Notes under the pieces: model-generated
Databases searched by the model: none
Told to the model about the DNA's origin: nothing
Seen by the model: the letters and a program-made list of their open reading frames with translations, nothing else
Source: an uncultured Campylobacter sp.
GTDB lineage: Bacteria > Campylobacterota > Campylobacteria > Campylobacterales > Campylobacteraceae
DNA: 64,000 nt
Reading direction: 5' to 3'
NCBI RefSeq assembly: GCF_937996225.1
Contig: NZ_CALKTC010000009.1
Coordinates: forward strand, 1 to 64,000
Part shown: positions 7,460 to 16,106 of the stretch, piece after piece
How positions within the stretch are numbered: the first letter of the stretch is position 1
Layout: every line of letters starts with the position of its first letter
Made by a program: the position numbers and the translations under genes

Positions 7460-10264
7460 ATGCTCTATTATGAAGTTGCGGTTTTGGGCGCCAGCCTAAA
7501 ACCGCTTACTTATAGTTCAAATTTTAAAATCTCAGCTTATCAAATCGTATCCGTTCCCGTAAGATCGAGCGTTAAATCCGCCGTGATCCTGCGTGAGGTT
7601 TCAAAGCCGAGCTTCAAAACCAAGGAAATTTCTGAAATTTCGCAGTTTAAATTTAGCTCGTTTCAGATCGCACTTGCAAATTTTATCGCATACTACTATG
7701 TCTGCGAAAAGGGCGTTGCATTTGGGATTTTCGAGCCTGCAAGTGAGACGACGCAGGATTTGCGGAATTTGCAGGAGGATCCTATGACCGAGCGGAATTG
7801 CGCTTGCGAAAAAATTTCCGTTAGTAAGCCAACCTCCGCTTGCAAACAAGCTTCTACCCGCGAACAAAATTTTATTTCCGAGCAGGATTCCATCACCACA
7901 CAAAATTCTACGCTCGATGGGAATTTTAATGCCACACAAAATTCCATTTCAATCCAAAATTCTGCATTGACGAGAGATTCTACTACCGCAGAAAATTCTG
8001 TTACTGTCATAAATTCCGTCATCGCGCTAAATTCCATGCAAAGGCAAAATTTAAAACAGGTACCAAATCCTACCTCACAAAATTCGGCATCAAATTCTAT
8101 TACCGCACAGAATTCTATCCAAGAGAGGGACTTTGTCGATGAGCAAAATTCCGTTTCGATCCAAAATTCTACATTGGCTCAAAATTCCGCCACCATGAAG
8201 ACCGCTATAAATTTTGCTGCCGCACCGAGTTTGGCACACAAACAAAATTTCGCCATCGCGCAAAATTCGATCCAAGAGCAGAATTTTACCGAGGGAGAGA
8301 ATTCCATTTCGATTCAAAATCCTACTTCAGCGCGAAATTCCATCTCAATTCAAAATTCAGACGCCGCGGCACAAAGCCCCATCCCGACGTCGCTATCTCC
8401 GCTTCAAATAGGTAAAATTCCAAGCCTAACCCCCGCGCAGGAGCAAGCGCGTGAATTTGCCGAAGCTAATGAAACGTCGCTGATCTTCGGTGATACGGGC
8501 AGCGGCAAGAGCGAAATTTATATCGCGTTGATCGCACAGGCGCTCGCTGCGGGCAAGCAGGCGCTGTTTTTAATGCCCGAGATTTCGCTCACGCCGCAGA
8601 TGACGAAGCGGCTACAAAGCTATTTCGGCGAGCGGCTCGGCGTCTGGCACTCCAAAATTTCACCCAAAAAAAAGCGTGAAATTTTAGCGAAATTTAACGC
8701 AGGCGAGATTCGGCTCATCGCGGGTGCGCGCTCGGCGCTATTTTTGCCCTTTAGCAATCTGGGGCTCATCGTCGTGGATGAGGAGCACGACGACAGCTAT
8801 AAATCCGCCGCCGCGCCGCGCCTAAATGCCCGCGACGCCGCGATTTTCGTCGGTAAAAAGCTCGGCATCCGCGTGGTTTTGGGCTCCGCGACGCCTGCGC
8901 TTAGCACTTACGCGAAGCAGCTGCACTTCCGCCTGCGCGGCACCTATTTTAGCAGCGCCAAGCGTTTCATTTTCGATGAGAGCGAGACGGGACTGAGCCC
9001 TAAAATTTTAACCGAGATCGGGCGCAGCCTCGAAACCGGCAAGCAGGCGGTCGTGTTTTTGCCCACGCGCGCGAACTACAAATATATGGTTTGCGAAAAC
9101 TGCGGGCAGATCGTGCGCTGTCCGTTTTGCGCCGTCGGGATGAGCTATCACGCGGACGCTGCGGCGCTAAAGTGCCATTACTGCGGCTTTAGCACGTTTT
9201 ACAAGGCGTCTTGCGAAAACTGCGGCGGCGAGGTGATGCAGGCGCGCAAGATCGGCACGGGCGAGCTCGCGGCACAGCTTACGACGCGTTTCCCAAGTGC
9301 CCGCATCGCAAAATTTGATCGCGACGAGATCACCACGCAGCGCAAGCTTGAGGCGCTGCTAAATAACTTCAACGCCCATAAAATCGACATTCTGGTAGGC
9401 ACGCAGATGCTTAGCAAGGGGCACGATTACCATGGCGTCGATCTTGCGGTGATAATGGGGATCGACGAGCATCTGAGCTATCCCGATTTTAGGGCGCGCG
9501 AAAAGACGCTGGCGCTTGCGATGCAGGTGGCAGGCCGCGCGGGTCGCTCGGGGCAGGGCAGGGTCGTCATACAGACGCGCCAAAGCGGCTTTTTTAGGGA
9601 TTATATCGAAAACTACGACGATTTTTTACGCGACGAGGCGGAGTTTCGAGAGGGGCTCTATCCGCCGTATATGCGGCTTTTGCGCGTGCTGATCTCGCAT
9701 AAAAATGAAAAGGCGGCGAGCGAGATAATGAACGCCGCGCTTGATCTTTTGCGCCGCAAGCAGGCGGGAGGCAGCGCGTTTACATCGCGTGACGGGCTGG
9801 ACGCGAGGAGAGCAAATTTAAGCGCTTTAAATTTGCAAAATTCTGCGCAGCAGAGCGGTAGCAAAATATCAAATTCTAAATTTCAAAGCTCGGATCTGTG
9901 CGGGGACAATGCAAATTTAAACCGCCAAAACGTTTCAAATTTAAAAAATGCCGCGCAAATTTCAGCTTGCGACGCAGGCGCGGGTAGCGTAAATTTAAAG
10001 CCCGAAAGAAACGGCGCCGCGCAAAATTTTATAAATTTAGCGGCCGAAAATACTGCCGAAAATTCCACTCAGTATTTGAAAGAGAAGGCGAGCGAGAGCT
10101 TTGAGATCATCGGCTACGGCAAGGCGGGCATCGCCTATATCGCGTCGAAATTTCGCTTTGAAATTCTGCTGCGCGCCGGCTCGCACGTGCCGCTCATTAA
10201 TGCTGCGCGCACGCTTGAACATCTGCCCGTCGAGATCGATATGGATCCCGTAAACTTCGGCTAA
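7460..10264 (+). CDS. priA: Primosomal protein N' (PriA helicase) with two large insertions
   Basis: PriA is the superfamily 2 DNA helicase that restarts collapsed replication forks. Conserved parts are the N-terminal fork-binding domain (1-95), Walker A GDTGSGKS (344-351), the DEEH box (VVDEEHDDSY), an eight-cysteine zinc module (CENCGQIVRCPFC ... CHYCGF ... CENCGG) and helicase motifs through QVAGRAGRSGQGRVVIQT. The protein is 934 residues, versus about 600-630 usual for the genus. The excess is two low-complexity inserts: residues about 98-312, in the linker before the helicase core, and about 770-870, in the C-terminal domain. All catalytic motifs remain in frame, so the gene is probably functional. 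It lies 4 bases after the pseudopilin. Confidence 0.95.
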   Translation: MLYYEVAVLGASLKPLTYSSNFKISAYQIVSVPVRSSVKSAVILREVSKPSFKTKEISEISQFKFSSFQIALANFIAYYYVCEKGVAFGIFEPASETTQDLRNLQEDPMTERNCACEKISVSKPTSACKQASTREQNFISEQDSITTQNSTLDGNFNATQNSISIQNSALTRDSTTAENSVTVINSVIALNSMQRQNLKQVPNPTSQNSASNSITAQNSIQERDFVDEQNSVSIQNSTLAQNSATMKTAINFAAAPSLAHKQNFAIAQNSIQEQNFTEGENSISIQNPTSARNSISIQNSDAAAQSPIPTSLSPLQIGKIPSLTPAQEQAREFAEANETSLIFGDTGSGKSEIYIALIAQALAAGKQALFLMPEISLTPQMTKRLQSYFGERLGVWHSKISPKKKREILAKFNAGEIRLIAGARSALFLPFSNLGLIVVDEEHDDSYKSAAAPRLNARDAAIFVGKKLGIRVVLGSATPALSTYAKQLHFRLRGTYFSSAKRFIFDESETGLSPKILTEIGRSLETGKQAVVFLPTRANYKYMVCENCGQIVRCPFCAVGMSYHADAAALKCHYCGFSTFYKASCENCGGEVMQARKIGTGELAAQLTTRFPSARIAKFDRDEITTQRKLEALLNNFNAHKIDILVGTQMLSKGHDYHGVDLAVIMGIDEHLSYPDFRAREKTLALAMQVAGRAGRSGQGRVVIQTRQSGFFRDYIENYDDFLRDEAEFREGLYPPYMRLLRVLISHKNEKAASEIMNAALDLLRRKQAGGSAFTSRDGLDARRANLSALNLQNSAQQSGSKISNSKFQSSDLCGDNANLNRQNVSNLKNAAQISACDAGAGSVNLKPERNGAAQNFINLAAENTAENSTQYLKEKASESFEIIGYGKAGIAYIASKFRFEILLRAGSHVPLINAARTLEHLPVEIDMDPVNFG
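7751..8395 (+). repeat. RAATTY-rich low-complexity insertion in priA (first)
   Basis: About 215 codons of Q/N/S-rich sequence (units such as QNSISIQNS, AQNSIQEQNF) without resemblance to PriA. By eye I count about 24 RAATTY hexamers (AAATTC most often, also AAATTT, GAATTT, GAATTC) in about 600 bases, roughly one every 25 bases. The unit caaaattc(c/t) reads in frame as Gln-Asn-Ser. Spacing is irregular, so it is not a simple tandem repeat. Confidence 0.9.
9767..10080 (+). repeat. RAATTY-rich low-complexity insertion in priA (second)
   Basis: About 105 codons between LLRRKQ and SFEIIGYGKAGIAYI, in the C-terminal domain. About 12 RAATTY sites are visible, mostly AAATTT, in frames that give NLS, ISN and NLK-type peptides. 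It differs in peptide content from the first insert but shares the hexamer. Confidence 0.8.
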
Positions 10265-10479
10265 GCGCGATTTATAAAATTTTATTCGCATAAATTTTGT
10301 CCATAGAACCTGCAGGATTTGATGTATTGCAACGCTGAATTTTTATGCTTTACCGCCTATCTCATATTAAATCAAAATCAAAAAATAATATCAAATTGTT
10401 AAGTATAATTTAACTTGAGTGAGGATATAATGCACCCATAAGTCTAGTATGATATTGCTCTTTTTGAATGGAGGACAGA

Positions 10480-11316
10480 ATGCCTAGATTTGCTTTACTT
10501 ATAAAATTTACGCTTGTGATCATACTTAGCGTATCGTTTATAGATGCAAACGATACGAACAATACTACTACTGCTATGCCTTGGATGTTAGATTCGATTT
10601 TATCAAAGGTACGGGATAGAAATATTACTAGAAAGAGCAGTGAAACCAATGCGACTTTTGGTATTACTACTTTTAACAGTAAAAGCGTGTATTTTTGGCA
10701 AATGGATCAAAACGCGACCCTTAAGAAAGAGTATGAAGAGCATTTGGCTAAAGAAAGAGACTTTTGCACCGATTTTTACGACGATCTGTTTAAATGGAAA
10801 AATATAAGCGCTATCCGCCCTGTAGTTAACGATAGCATAGATTATAATGATCCTGAGCTAAAGCAAAATATGAGTGATTGTTGGTATATGGATATGAATA
10901 GAACGGTTCAAGCAGGGTATCGTGGCAGAGGTTTCACTTTGTATAAGATCGGCGATCATAGGCTTTTATATATAATGTTCTATAAGTATGCGGAATATAA
11001 CGTATCGAACAATCTTGCTAAAAATTTAGCCTATATTTTAGATATCAAAGAGTGTACCAAAGCTATAAGGGATTTTAATTATGATCCGTATAAAAGTAGG
11101 ATTCATCTAGAAAATTATAGAAATTATGTGGAAGGCGTTTATTTTAGACCCATTTTTTATGAAGATAGATACTACGCGTTGGATATTGAGAGAAATCTTC
11201 CTGGCTTGGGCTTCGGCTTTACTATAAGGCTTAAGGAGATTAAAGATAGTAAGTTGGAGACTAAATGTGAAATATCGTATCTGATAGATAAAAAGAAATT
11301 TTTTACTAAGGAGTAA
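10480..11316 (+). CDS. Exported protein of unknown function, upstream of RTX gene
   Basis: A 278-residue protein that I do not recognise. The N-terminus (MPRFALLIKFTLVIILSVSFIDA) is a signal peptide or anchor, and the rest is polar, rich in Asn, Tyr, Asp and Lys, with a few cysteines. The start at 10480 is chosen over an ATG at 10468 because GGAGG at 10470-10474 is an ideal ribosome-binding site for it. Base composition is clearly more AT-rich than the neighbouring priA. It is first in a co-directional cluster ending with the RTX protein. A periplasmic protective (immunity-like) or assembly role for that protein is only an inference from context. Confidence 0.7.
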   Translation: MPRFALLIKFTLVIILSVSFIDANDTNNTTTAMPWMLDSILSKVRDRNITRKSSETNATFGITTFNSKSVYFWQMDQNATLKKEYEEHLAKERDFCTDFYDDLFKWKNISAIRPVVNDSIDYNDPELKQNMSDCWYMDMNRTVQAGYRGRGFTLYKIGDHRLLYIMFYKYAEYNVSNNLAKNLAYILDIKECTKAIRDFNYDPYKSRIHLENYRNYVEGVYFRPIFYEDRYYALDIERNLPGLGFGFTIRLKEIKDSKLETKCEISYLIDKKKFFTKE

Positions 11317-11319
11317 ATT

Positions 11320-11358
11320 ATGCAAACGCATTCAGTTGGTTCGAGAAATACCCAATAA
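11320..11358 (+). CDS. Possible 12-residue small ORF
   Basis: MQTHSVGSRNTQ is encoded directly after the preceding gene, with aaggag at 11308-11313, 6 bases upstream of the ATG. The ribosome-binding site is good, but the peptide is very short. It may be the relic of a lost gene or a translated leader for the next gene. Confidence 0.2.
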   Translation: MQTHSVGSRNTQ

Positions 11359-11386
11359 TCTATAAAGCATCTAAAAAGGCGACGAC

Positions 11387-11935
11387 TTGAAAAAACTACT
11401 TAGAAATTTTATGATTTTCGCAGGTTTCATCTTTATATTATACGCCTCTTATTTTCTATATTTTTATTCTAAAAAAGCCGAATATGCGGCTATTTTATTG
11501 CAGAAGGCGCTTAGTTATGAAGAGGAATTTTTTGCTGAGAAAACACAAAATTTAGACCCGTATAAGCAGATTGAGCTACGACATGAGTTTGAAAAAGAGA
11601 AATTAAAGCTAGAAAAATATTGCGGCGATGCTATAATAAACGGCGAAAATAGCCATTGCAAGGTTTATTATAACCTCGATTTCGACTATATTCATTTCTA
11701 CGACGGGCGAAATCAAGATATCGCGCTGGGCTACGACTTTGATAACGAAAGCATCGAGTTTTATAAAAAGCTATCAGATCACTATGATTACAAAGGCAAA
11801 AAATGCAGATCGCGCAGGGTATACAGCGAACACCATGCGACATTTGCGATTGACAATTTTGAGCATGCGAAATTTTGGTTGGGAAATTACGGCGAATTTA
11901 CCCTAAAAGATCCATATATTCATGAATGTGAATAA
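11387..11935 (+). CDS. Membrane-anchored protein of unknown function
   Basis: A 182-residue protein with one N-terminal transmembrane segment (FMIFAGFIFILYASYFLYFY, residues 7-26) and a polar periplasmic-type domain with several cysteines (YCGDA, HCKVY, KKCRS, HECE) that could form disulfides. The start is TTG. I see no known domain. It is AT-rich and belongs to the cluster upstream of the RTX gene. With its neighbours it would place a soluble domain on the outer face of the inner membrane, a topology expected of an immunity protein against a peptidoglycan- or membrane-directed effector, but nothing in the sequence proves this. Confidence 0.6.
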   Translation: MKKLLRNFMIFAGFIFILYASYFLYFYSKKAEYAAILLQKALSYEEEFFAEKTQNLDPYKQIELRHEFEKEKLKLEKYCGDAIINGENSHCKVYYNLDFDYIHFYDGRNQDIALGYDFDNESIEFYKKLSDHYDYKGKKCRSRRVYSEHHATFAIDNFEHAKFWLGNYGEFTLKDPYIHECE

Positions 11936-11994
11936 AATCTATTATGCTTAAAGCGAAAGGATAAATCCGCTAAAATGCCTATAAATGGAGCAAT

Positions 11995-12609
11995 ATGAGA
12001 GTATTAAAATTTATTTTTATAATAGCGGCGTCTATTTTGTTTTGTTATGTGGCGGAGGAGCTTATAAATTATTTGATAATTAAGCCGCGCATTCCTATGG
12101 AATTTACCGATATAAATTTAACTAAAGCCGGCAATAAAGCGGAATTATATATAAATAACAAAGATGATAAAATTTGTAGATATTTTACTTTGGATTTTGT
12201 CTCATACGATTACGATAGAGATATGAAGCTCTTGGATGATGAGTTCGCAAATACGTATATAGGAGGGGAATACGACGTGAACGAAACGCTGCTGCGCGGT
12301 ACCAAAATACCGCTAAGTCTAAAGATATACAAAATAGATAATGAGCCGAATAAATTTGGACGCAGAAAGGAGTATTTTTATTATAAGTTAAAACCCGTGT
12401 TTGCAGAGGTGAGGAATTTACGCCCCGCGTATATGCAAACGAGTATTTATAGGGGCGAGAAACACTATGACGCATATAGTGCGACGATCGCCTGCACGCC
12501 CTTACAAAAAGGTATGTATAAGGTAGAACTAGAGAATTTACAAGATTTGCCTATTTTTTCGAATGTAGAAATTTATTTTACTACGAAAGATAGCGGTCTT
12601 AAATATTAA
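11995..12609 (+). CDS. Membrane-anchored protein of unknown function, next to RTX gene
   Basis: A 204-residue protein with an N-terminal membrane anchor (FIFIIAASILFCYVAEEL) and a beta-rich polar domain. It is preceded by ggagcaat, ends 13 bases before the RTX start and is probably co-transcribed with it. It contains KICRYFTLDF and IACTPLQKGMYKVELENLQ, a pattern reminiscent of small beta-sandwich lipoprotein-like or immunity-like proteins, but I cannot name a family. The topology (N-in, domain in periplasm) matches the gene before it. Confidence 0.62.
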   Translation: MRVLKFIFIIAASILFCYVAEELINYLIIKPRIPMEFTDINLTKAGNKAELYINNKDDKICRYFTLDFVSYDYDRDMKLLDDEFANTYIGGEYDVNETLLRGTKIPLSLKIYKIDNEPNKFGRRKEYFYYKLKPVFAEVRNLRPAYMQTSIYRGEKHYDAYSATIACTPLQKGMYKVELENLQDLPIFSNVEIYFTTKDSGLKY

Positions 12610-12622
12610 CAAGGAGAATAAA

Positions 12623-15268
12623 ATGACCTATAGATTAACCATAAAGATTGCAGAGAAAGGAACTATTTATATTCCGCAGGATCCGAACTACGAGAGACCT
12701 CATGGCTCATTGGCAGGTCATATGTGGTACTCTATTTCAGATGGAAGTACTGAAAAATCATATGGGTATGCACCTGGAGGGGTAACTGAATGGGATAATA
12801 ATGGCTACCAAAGCACGTATTATACGGGTACCATCATTATTAATAAAACCCAATATGATATTTTAAAAAATTTTGGTCAAAAACATATTGCGATAGAATA
12901 TGGTTTTGGAGATAATGATTATAACGTATTGTCTAATAGTTGTATAGATTTCGTATGGAAAGCATTAAATTTAGCGGATTTAAATCCTATTGATTTCCAA
13001 GGCAATTTAATTCCTACAGCCAATATGATGAATGTAGATAGGTCGTTATATAGATTTTTATTTAAAACAATAGATGGGTGGAAATATGATTTTCTAGAAA
13101 AAGATTATAACGTATTGTATGGAAGTAATTATGACGACGATGATCTACAGAGTAAAAATAATACTGATGTGGTTTATGGCGGAGACGGAAAAGATACCAT
13201 TATAGGTAATAATTTAAATCAATACTTATATGGTAATGAAGGTAATGATACTATACAAGCGGTAGGTGGTAAAAAGAATTTTTTATATGGAGGGAATGGT
13301 GATGATATATTAGTAGGTGGAAATAATAGTATTGATGTTTTCGATGGCGGTAACGGCTATGATATATATCATGCGGATGAGAATGACACGATAAACGATT
13401 CCGATGGCAGCGGCAAAGTATATTTGAGCGAGACTAAACTAAAAGGCGGAAGGTTTATAAAAGAGCAATCGCACGGAAATATCGAAATTTATAAAAGTAA
13501 TGACGATTCTATAACTTATGAGTACAATACTTCCATGAAGGTATTGAGCGCGAATGGTCTAAAGATAAACGATTTCGACAATAACGAGTTAGAGATAAAT
13601 TTGCAAAAAGAGCAGTCGAATGAATTCGCCATACTTAGCGATACTACGGGCTCCATGGGTGGGGCGATAAGCTCGGTAAAATCCCAAGCAAAAGAGATCA
13701 TAAAAACCGCCTTTGCTAGAGATAAAAATACCAAGGTAGGAGTATTTGGCTATAACGATCCGGGCGTTCAAACTTTTACCAATCTCACGAATGATCAAAA
13801 CGCGATAATGTCTGCTATAAACTCACTTTACGCAGATGGCGGAGGCGATACGCCGGAGATGACTTGGCATGGGATTTATAATGCCGCAAATTCAAATTGG
13901 AGCGAATACTCCGTAAAAAGAATTTTCGTTTTTGGCGATGCTCCCGCGAAGGACAATGAGTTCAAATCTAAAGCAATGGTGGCGCTTTTGCCCAATAAAC
14001 CAAGAGCGGTAGCAAGAAGTTTAAGCGCAGCAAACGCGCTTTATGGCAATAATCACAGTGATTTAAATAATATTCAGGTCTTTACGATTCAAACGGGCGG
14101 TGGTGAAGATGTGGCGGCGGAATTTAAAGAATTAGCCGAATCCACCGGTGGCGGCTATGTAAATATGACAAACTCGGGCTATACATCCGTGGCGGATGCT
14201 CTTTTTGACGCTATGAATACAGGTACTTCCAAAAATGAAACCATTGTCGGCAATGAGAAAAACAATATCATAAACGGCAAGGGCGGGGATGATGTATTAG
14301 AAGGAAGAGAAGGAAGCGATACCTATGTTTTTGAAGAAAATTTCGGTAAAGATACGATAATAGAAACCAACAAGGAAAATAAAGATAAAAATATCATAGA
14401 TATGTCCGCTTTCAGTTTAAAAGATGTCGTTTTTAGGCAAAATAAAAATGATATCGTCGTAAATAGGTCAAAATTTGACGCGGTCACTATAAGAGATTTT
14501 TATTTAGAGGAAGAGAAGATATCGCAGATCAAATTTAAAGATGTAACGTTGGGCTATGAAGAGATCAAAGAGATAACTGCGCTTCAAAGCAACAAAGAGG
14601 TCGTTAAATTTGCAAATAAAGGCGAGAATAAGCTAAAAGCTTTACTGAAAAAGGTATTTTTCAAAGCTGATGATGAAACCGCTACGACGATAAAGGGCGG
14701 TGTAAGAAGCGATGCGCTAGTGGGATCAAATTTGAACGATAAAATTTACGGCAATCTTGGGCATGACACACTCATCGGCGGAAAGGGCGATGATTATTTA
14801 GACGGCGGCTTGGGTAACGATAAATACGTATTTCGCAAGGGAGACGGCAAAGATACTATTAAAGATTGTGGCGGAAAAGATACTTTGATATTAAAAGATA
14901 TAAATCAAAACGAGCTTAAATTATCTAAAGATAAAAACGATTTGATTTTGAAATTTAAAGAAGGAAGCGATCAGATCACGATAAAGGATCATTTCAAGCG
15001 AAGCTTAGGATACAATCACAGGCTCGAAAATATTAAATTTGCGGACGGCGCGCAGATGAATTACAAACAGATCGAAGATATTGTTTGTGCGGGCGAATAC
15101 ACCGGTGGGCTTAAACAAGCAAGTTCCTTGAAAAACGATTATTTTGTGCCGCAAGATACAGTAAATAAAATTATCGAGCAGTTAAATTCGTACGCCGATA
15201 ATTCGCAAGCACTAGAATTTATGTCAAATAATACGCAAAAAGATAATATTCAAATTTATATGAGCTAG
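12623..15268 (+). CDS. RTX protein with possible amidase and vWA domains
   Basis: An 881-residue protein, probably secreted by a type I system through its C-terminus (no signal peptide is visible). Residues 1-150 look like a permuted papain/NlpC-type domain: His33 in AGHMWYS and Cys107 in NSCIDFVWKAL are candidate catalytic residues. Calcium-binding RTX nonapeptides occur near 185-250 (GGDGKDTIIGN, YGGNGDDILVGG), 538-570 (GKGGDDVLEG) and 700-760 (GGKGDDYLDGGLGNDKYVF). A von Willebrand A domain spans about 334-532 with a MIDAS-like DTTGSMG at 340. The gene is AT-rich, has a strong terminator after it, and no T1SS genes lie in the window. Effector, adhesin or cell-surface enzyme are all possible. 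Confidence 0.82.
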   Translation: MTYRLTIKIAEKGTIYIPQDPNYERPHGSLAGHMWYSISDGSTEKSYGYAPGGVTEWDNNGYQSTYYTGTIIINKTQYDILKNFGQKHIAIEYGFGDNDYNVLSNSCIDFVWKALNLADLNPIDFQGNLIPTANMMNVDRSLYRFLFKTIDGWKYDFLEKDYNVLYGSNYDDDDLQSKNNTDVVYGGDGKDTIIGNNLNQYLYGNEGNDTIQAVGGKKNFLYGGNGDDILVGGNNSIDVFDGGNGYDIYHADENDTINDSDGSGKVYLSETKLKGGRFIKEQSHGNIEIYKSNDDSITYEYNTSMKVLSANGLKINDFDNNELEINLQKEQSNEFAILSDTTGSMGGAISSVKSQAKEIIKTAFARDKNTKVGVFGYNDPGVQTFTNLTNDQNAIMSAINSLYADGGGDTPEMTWHGIYNAANSNWSEYSVKRIFVFGDAPAKDNEFKSKAMVALLPNKPRAVARSLSAANALYGNNHSDLNNIQVFTIQTGGGEDVAAEFKELAESTGGGYVNMTNSGYTSVADALFDAMNTGTSKNETIVGNEKNNIINGKGGDDVLEGREGSDTYVFEENFGKDTIIETNKENKDKNIIDMSAFSLKDVVFRQNKNDIVVNRSKFDAVTIRDFYLEEEKISQIKFKDVTLGYEEIKEITALQSNKEVVKFANKGENKLKALLKKVFFKADDETATTIKGGVRSDALVGSNLNDKIYGNLGHDTLIGGKGDDYLDGGLGNDKYVFRKGDGKDTIKDCGGKDTLILKDINQNELKLSKDKNDLILKFKEGSDQITIKDHFKRSLGYNHRLENIKFADGAQMNYKQIEDIVCAGEYTGGLKQASSLKNDYFVPQDTVNKIIEQLNSYADNSQALEFMSNNTQKDNIQIYMS

Positions 15269-15317
15269 CTTATTTGCATAGTGTGAATGGTTATGACAAA
15301 CGAGTATAAATTTGAGC

Positions 15318-15350
15318 AAATTCAGCGAGATTAATATTCTCGCTGAATTT
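15318..15350 (+). terminator. Hairpin terminator after the RTX gene
   Basis: A perfect 13-bp inverted repeat (15318-15330 pairing with 15338-15350) with a 7-base loop, ttaatat, lies 50 bases after the RTX stop codon and is followed by an AT-rich run. It separates this gene from ybeY on the other strand. Confidence 0.8.
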
Positions 15351-15422
15351 ATATTTTATAATCCTCATTTAGTAGAATTTATACGTTATAGATTTAGCTT
15401 GCCGTTTTTCAATATACAGCGC

Positions 15423-16052
15423 CTACTCCTCGCTTCCCTCCGTTCGTACGATCAGACTTTTTGGAAGGCGGAATTTCTCGATGATCTCGCATTCCTTGGC
15501 GCGCATCTGCCCGTCGTCGCTTTCGTGATCGTAACCTAGCACGTGTAGCATGCCGTGCGTAAAGAGTAGCGCGGTCTCGTCATCCGTGCCGTGCCCCAGC
15601 TGCGCGGCTTTCAGCTCTACGAGGTCTAAATTTATCACAACCGAGCCGAGCAGCACGGGGGCAAAATTCTCGCCGTCAAAATTTTCATTCTTTAAATTTT
15701 CATCGTTAGGATTTTTGCTCGCGGAATTTTCAGAATTTATAGTATTAAAATTTTCGCTCGCAGAATTTGCGGTGTCTGAATTTTCACTAGTGGAATTCGC
15801 AGTATTTAAAATTTTGCCGCCGCTGTTTTTATGCGCGGAATTTTCTTCGCTCAAATCCCCACTGAAGCCCGCAAACGCCGCAGGATCGAGCGGGAAGCTC
15901 AGCACGTCGGTCGCCTTGTCGATGCCGCGCATTTGCGCATTTAGCTGCCGCATCTCCTCGTCGCGCACGAAAATTAGCTCGACGCTCCCGCCGCCCAGCT
16001 CCGCCGCGATAGCGTCCAAAATTTCGGGATAGGGCTGCTCGCAAAGTATCAT
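15423..16052 (-). CDS. ybeY: Endoribonuclease YbeY with an internal insertion
   Basis: YbeY is a metal-dependent endoribonuclease for 16S rRNA 3'-end maturation and ribosome quality control. The zinc-binding signature is intact near the C-terminus: HGMLHVLGYDHESD (H-x3-H-x5-H, residues 166-178). Upstream RGIDKATDVLSFPLD (43-57) is the other conserved block. The protein is 209 residues versus about 135-145 normally. Residues about 57-130 are an Asn/Ser/Glu-rich stretch (ENSAHKNS, ENFNTINSENS) inserted just after LSFPLD in a loop before the conserved GSVVINLDLV strand. Catalytic residues are unaffected. Confidence 0.92.
   Translation of the reverse strand: MILCEQPYPEILDAIAAELGGGSVELIFVRDEEMRQLNAQMRGIDKATDVLSFPLDPAAFAGFSGDLSEENSAHKNSGGKILNTANSTSENSDTANSASENFNTINSENSASKNPNDENLKNENFDGENFAPVLLGSVVINLDLVELKAAQLGHGTDDETALLFTHGMLHVLGYDHESDDGQMRAKECEIIEKFRLPKSLIVRTEGSEE
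15663..15884 (-). repeat. RAATTY-rich low-complexity insertion in ybeY
   Basis: About 74 codons reading as ENS, NFN and KNPN units. About 11 RAATTY hexamers occur in 222 bases, seen on the plus strand mainly as GAATTT and AAATTT. The insertion lies in a surface loop between two core strands. Confidence 0.88.
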
Positions 16053-16079
16053 TTTTACCCCTCTTTTATAAAATTTTCG

Positions 16080-16085
16080 TATAAT
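16080..16085 (+). promoter_or_regulatory. Sigma-70 -10 box for queC
   Basis: TATAAT lies 21 bases upstream of the queC start, in an AT-rich stretch between the divergent genes ybeY and queC. A purine-rich ribosome-binding site (aaaaaagg) follows it. Confidence 0.55.
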
Positions 16086-16106
16086 TTTAGCAAAAAAAGG
16101 ACAAAA

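Noticed and set aside
7751..8395. Frameshift or assembly error as explanation for the priA insert
   Set aside because: The frame is open throughout, the flanking PriA motifs are in the same frame, and the same type of insert recurs in unrelated genes.
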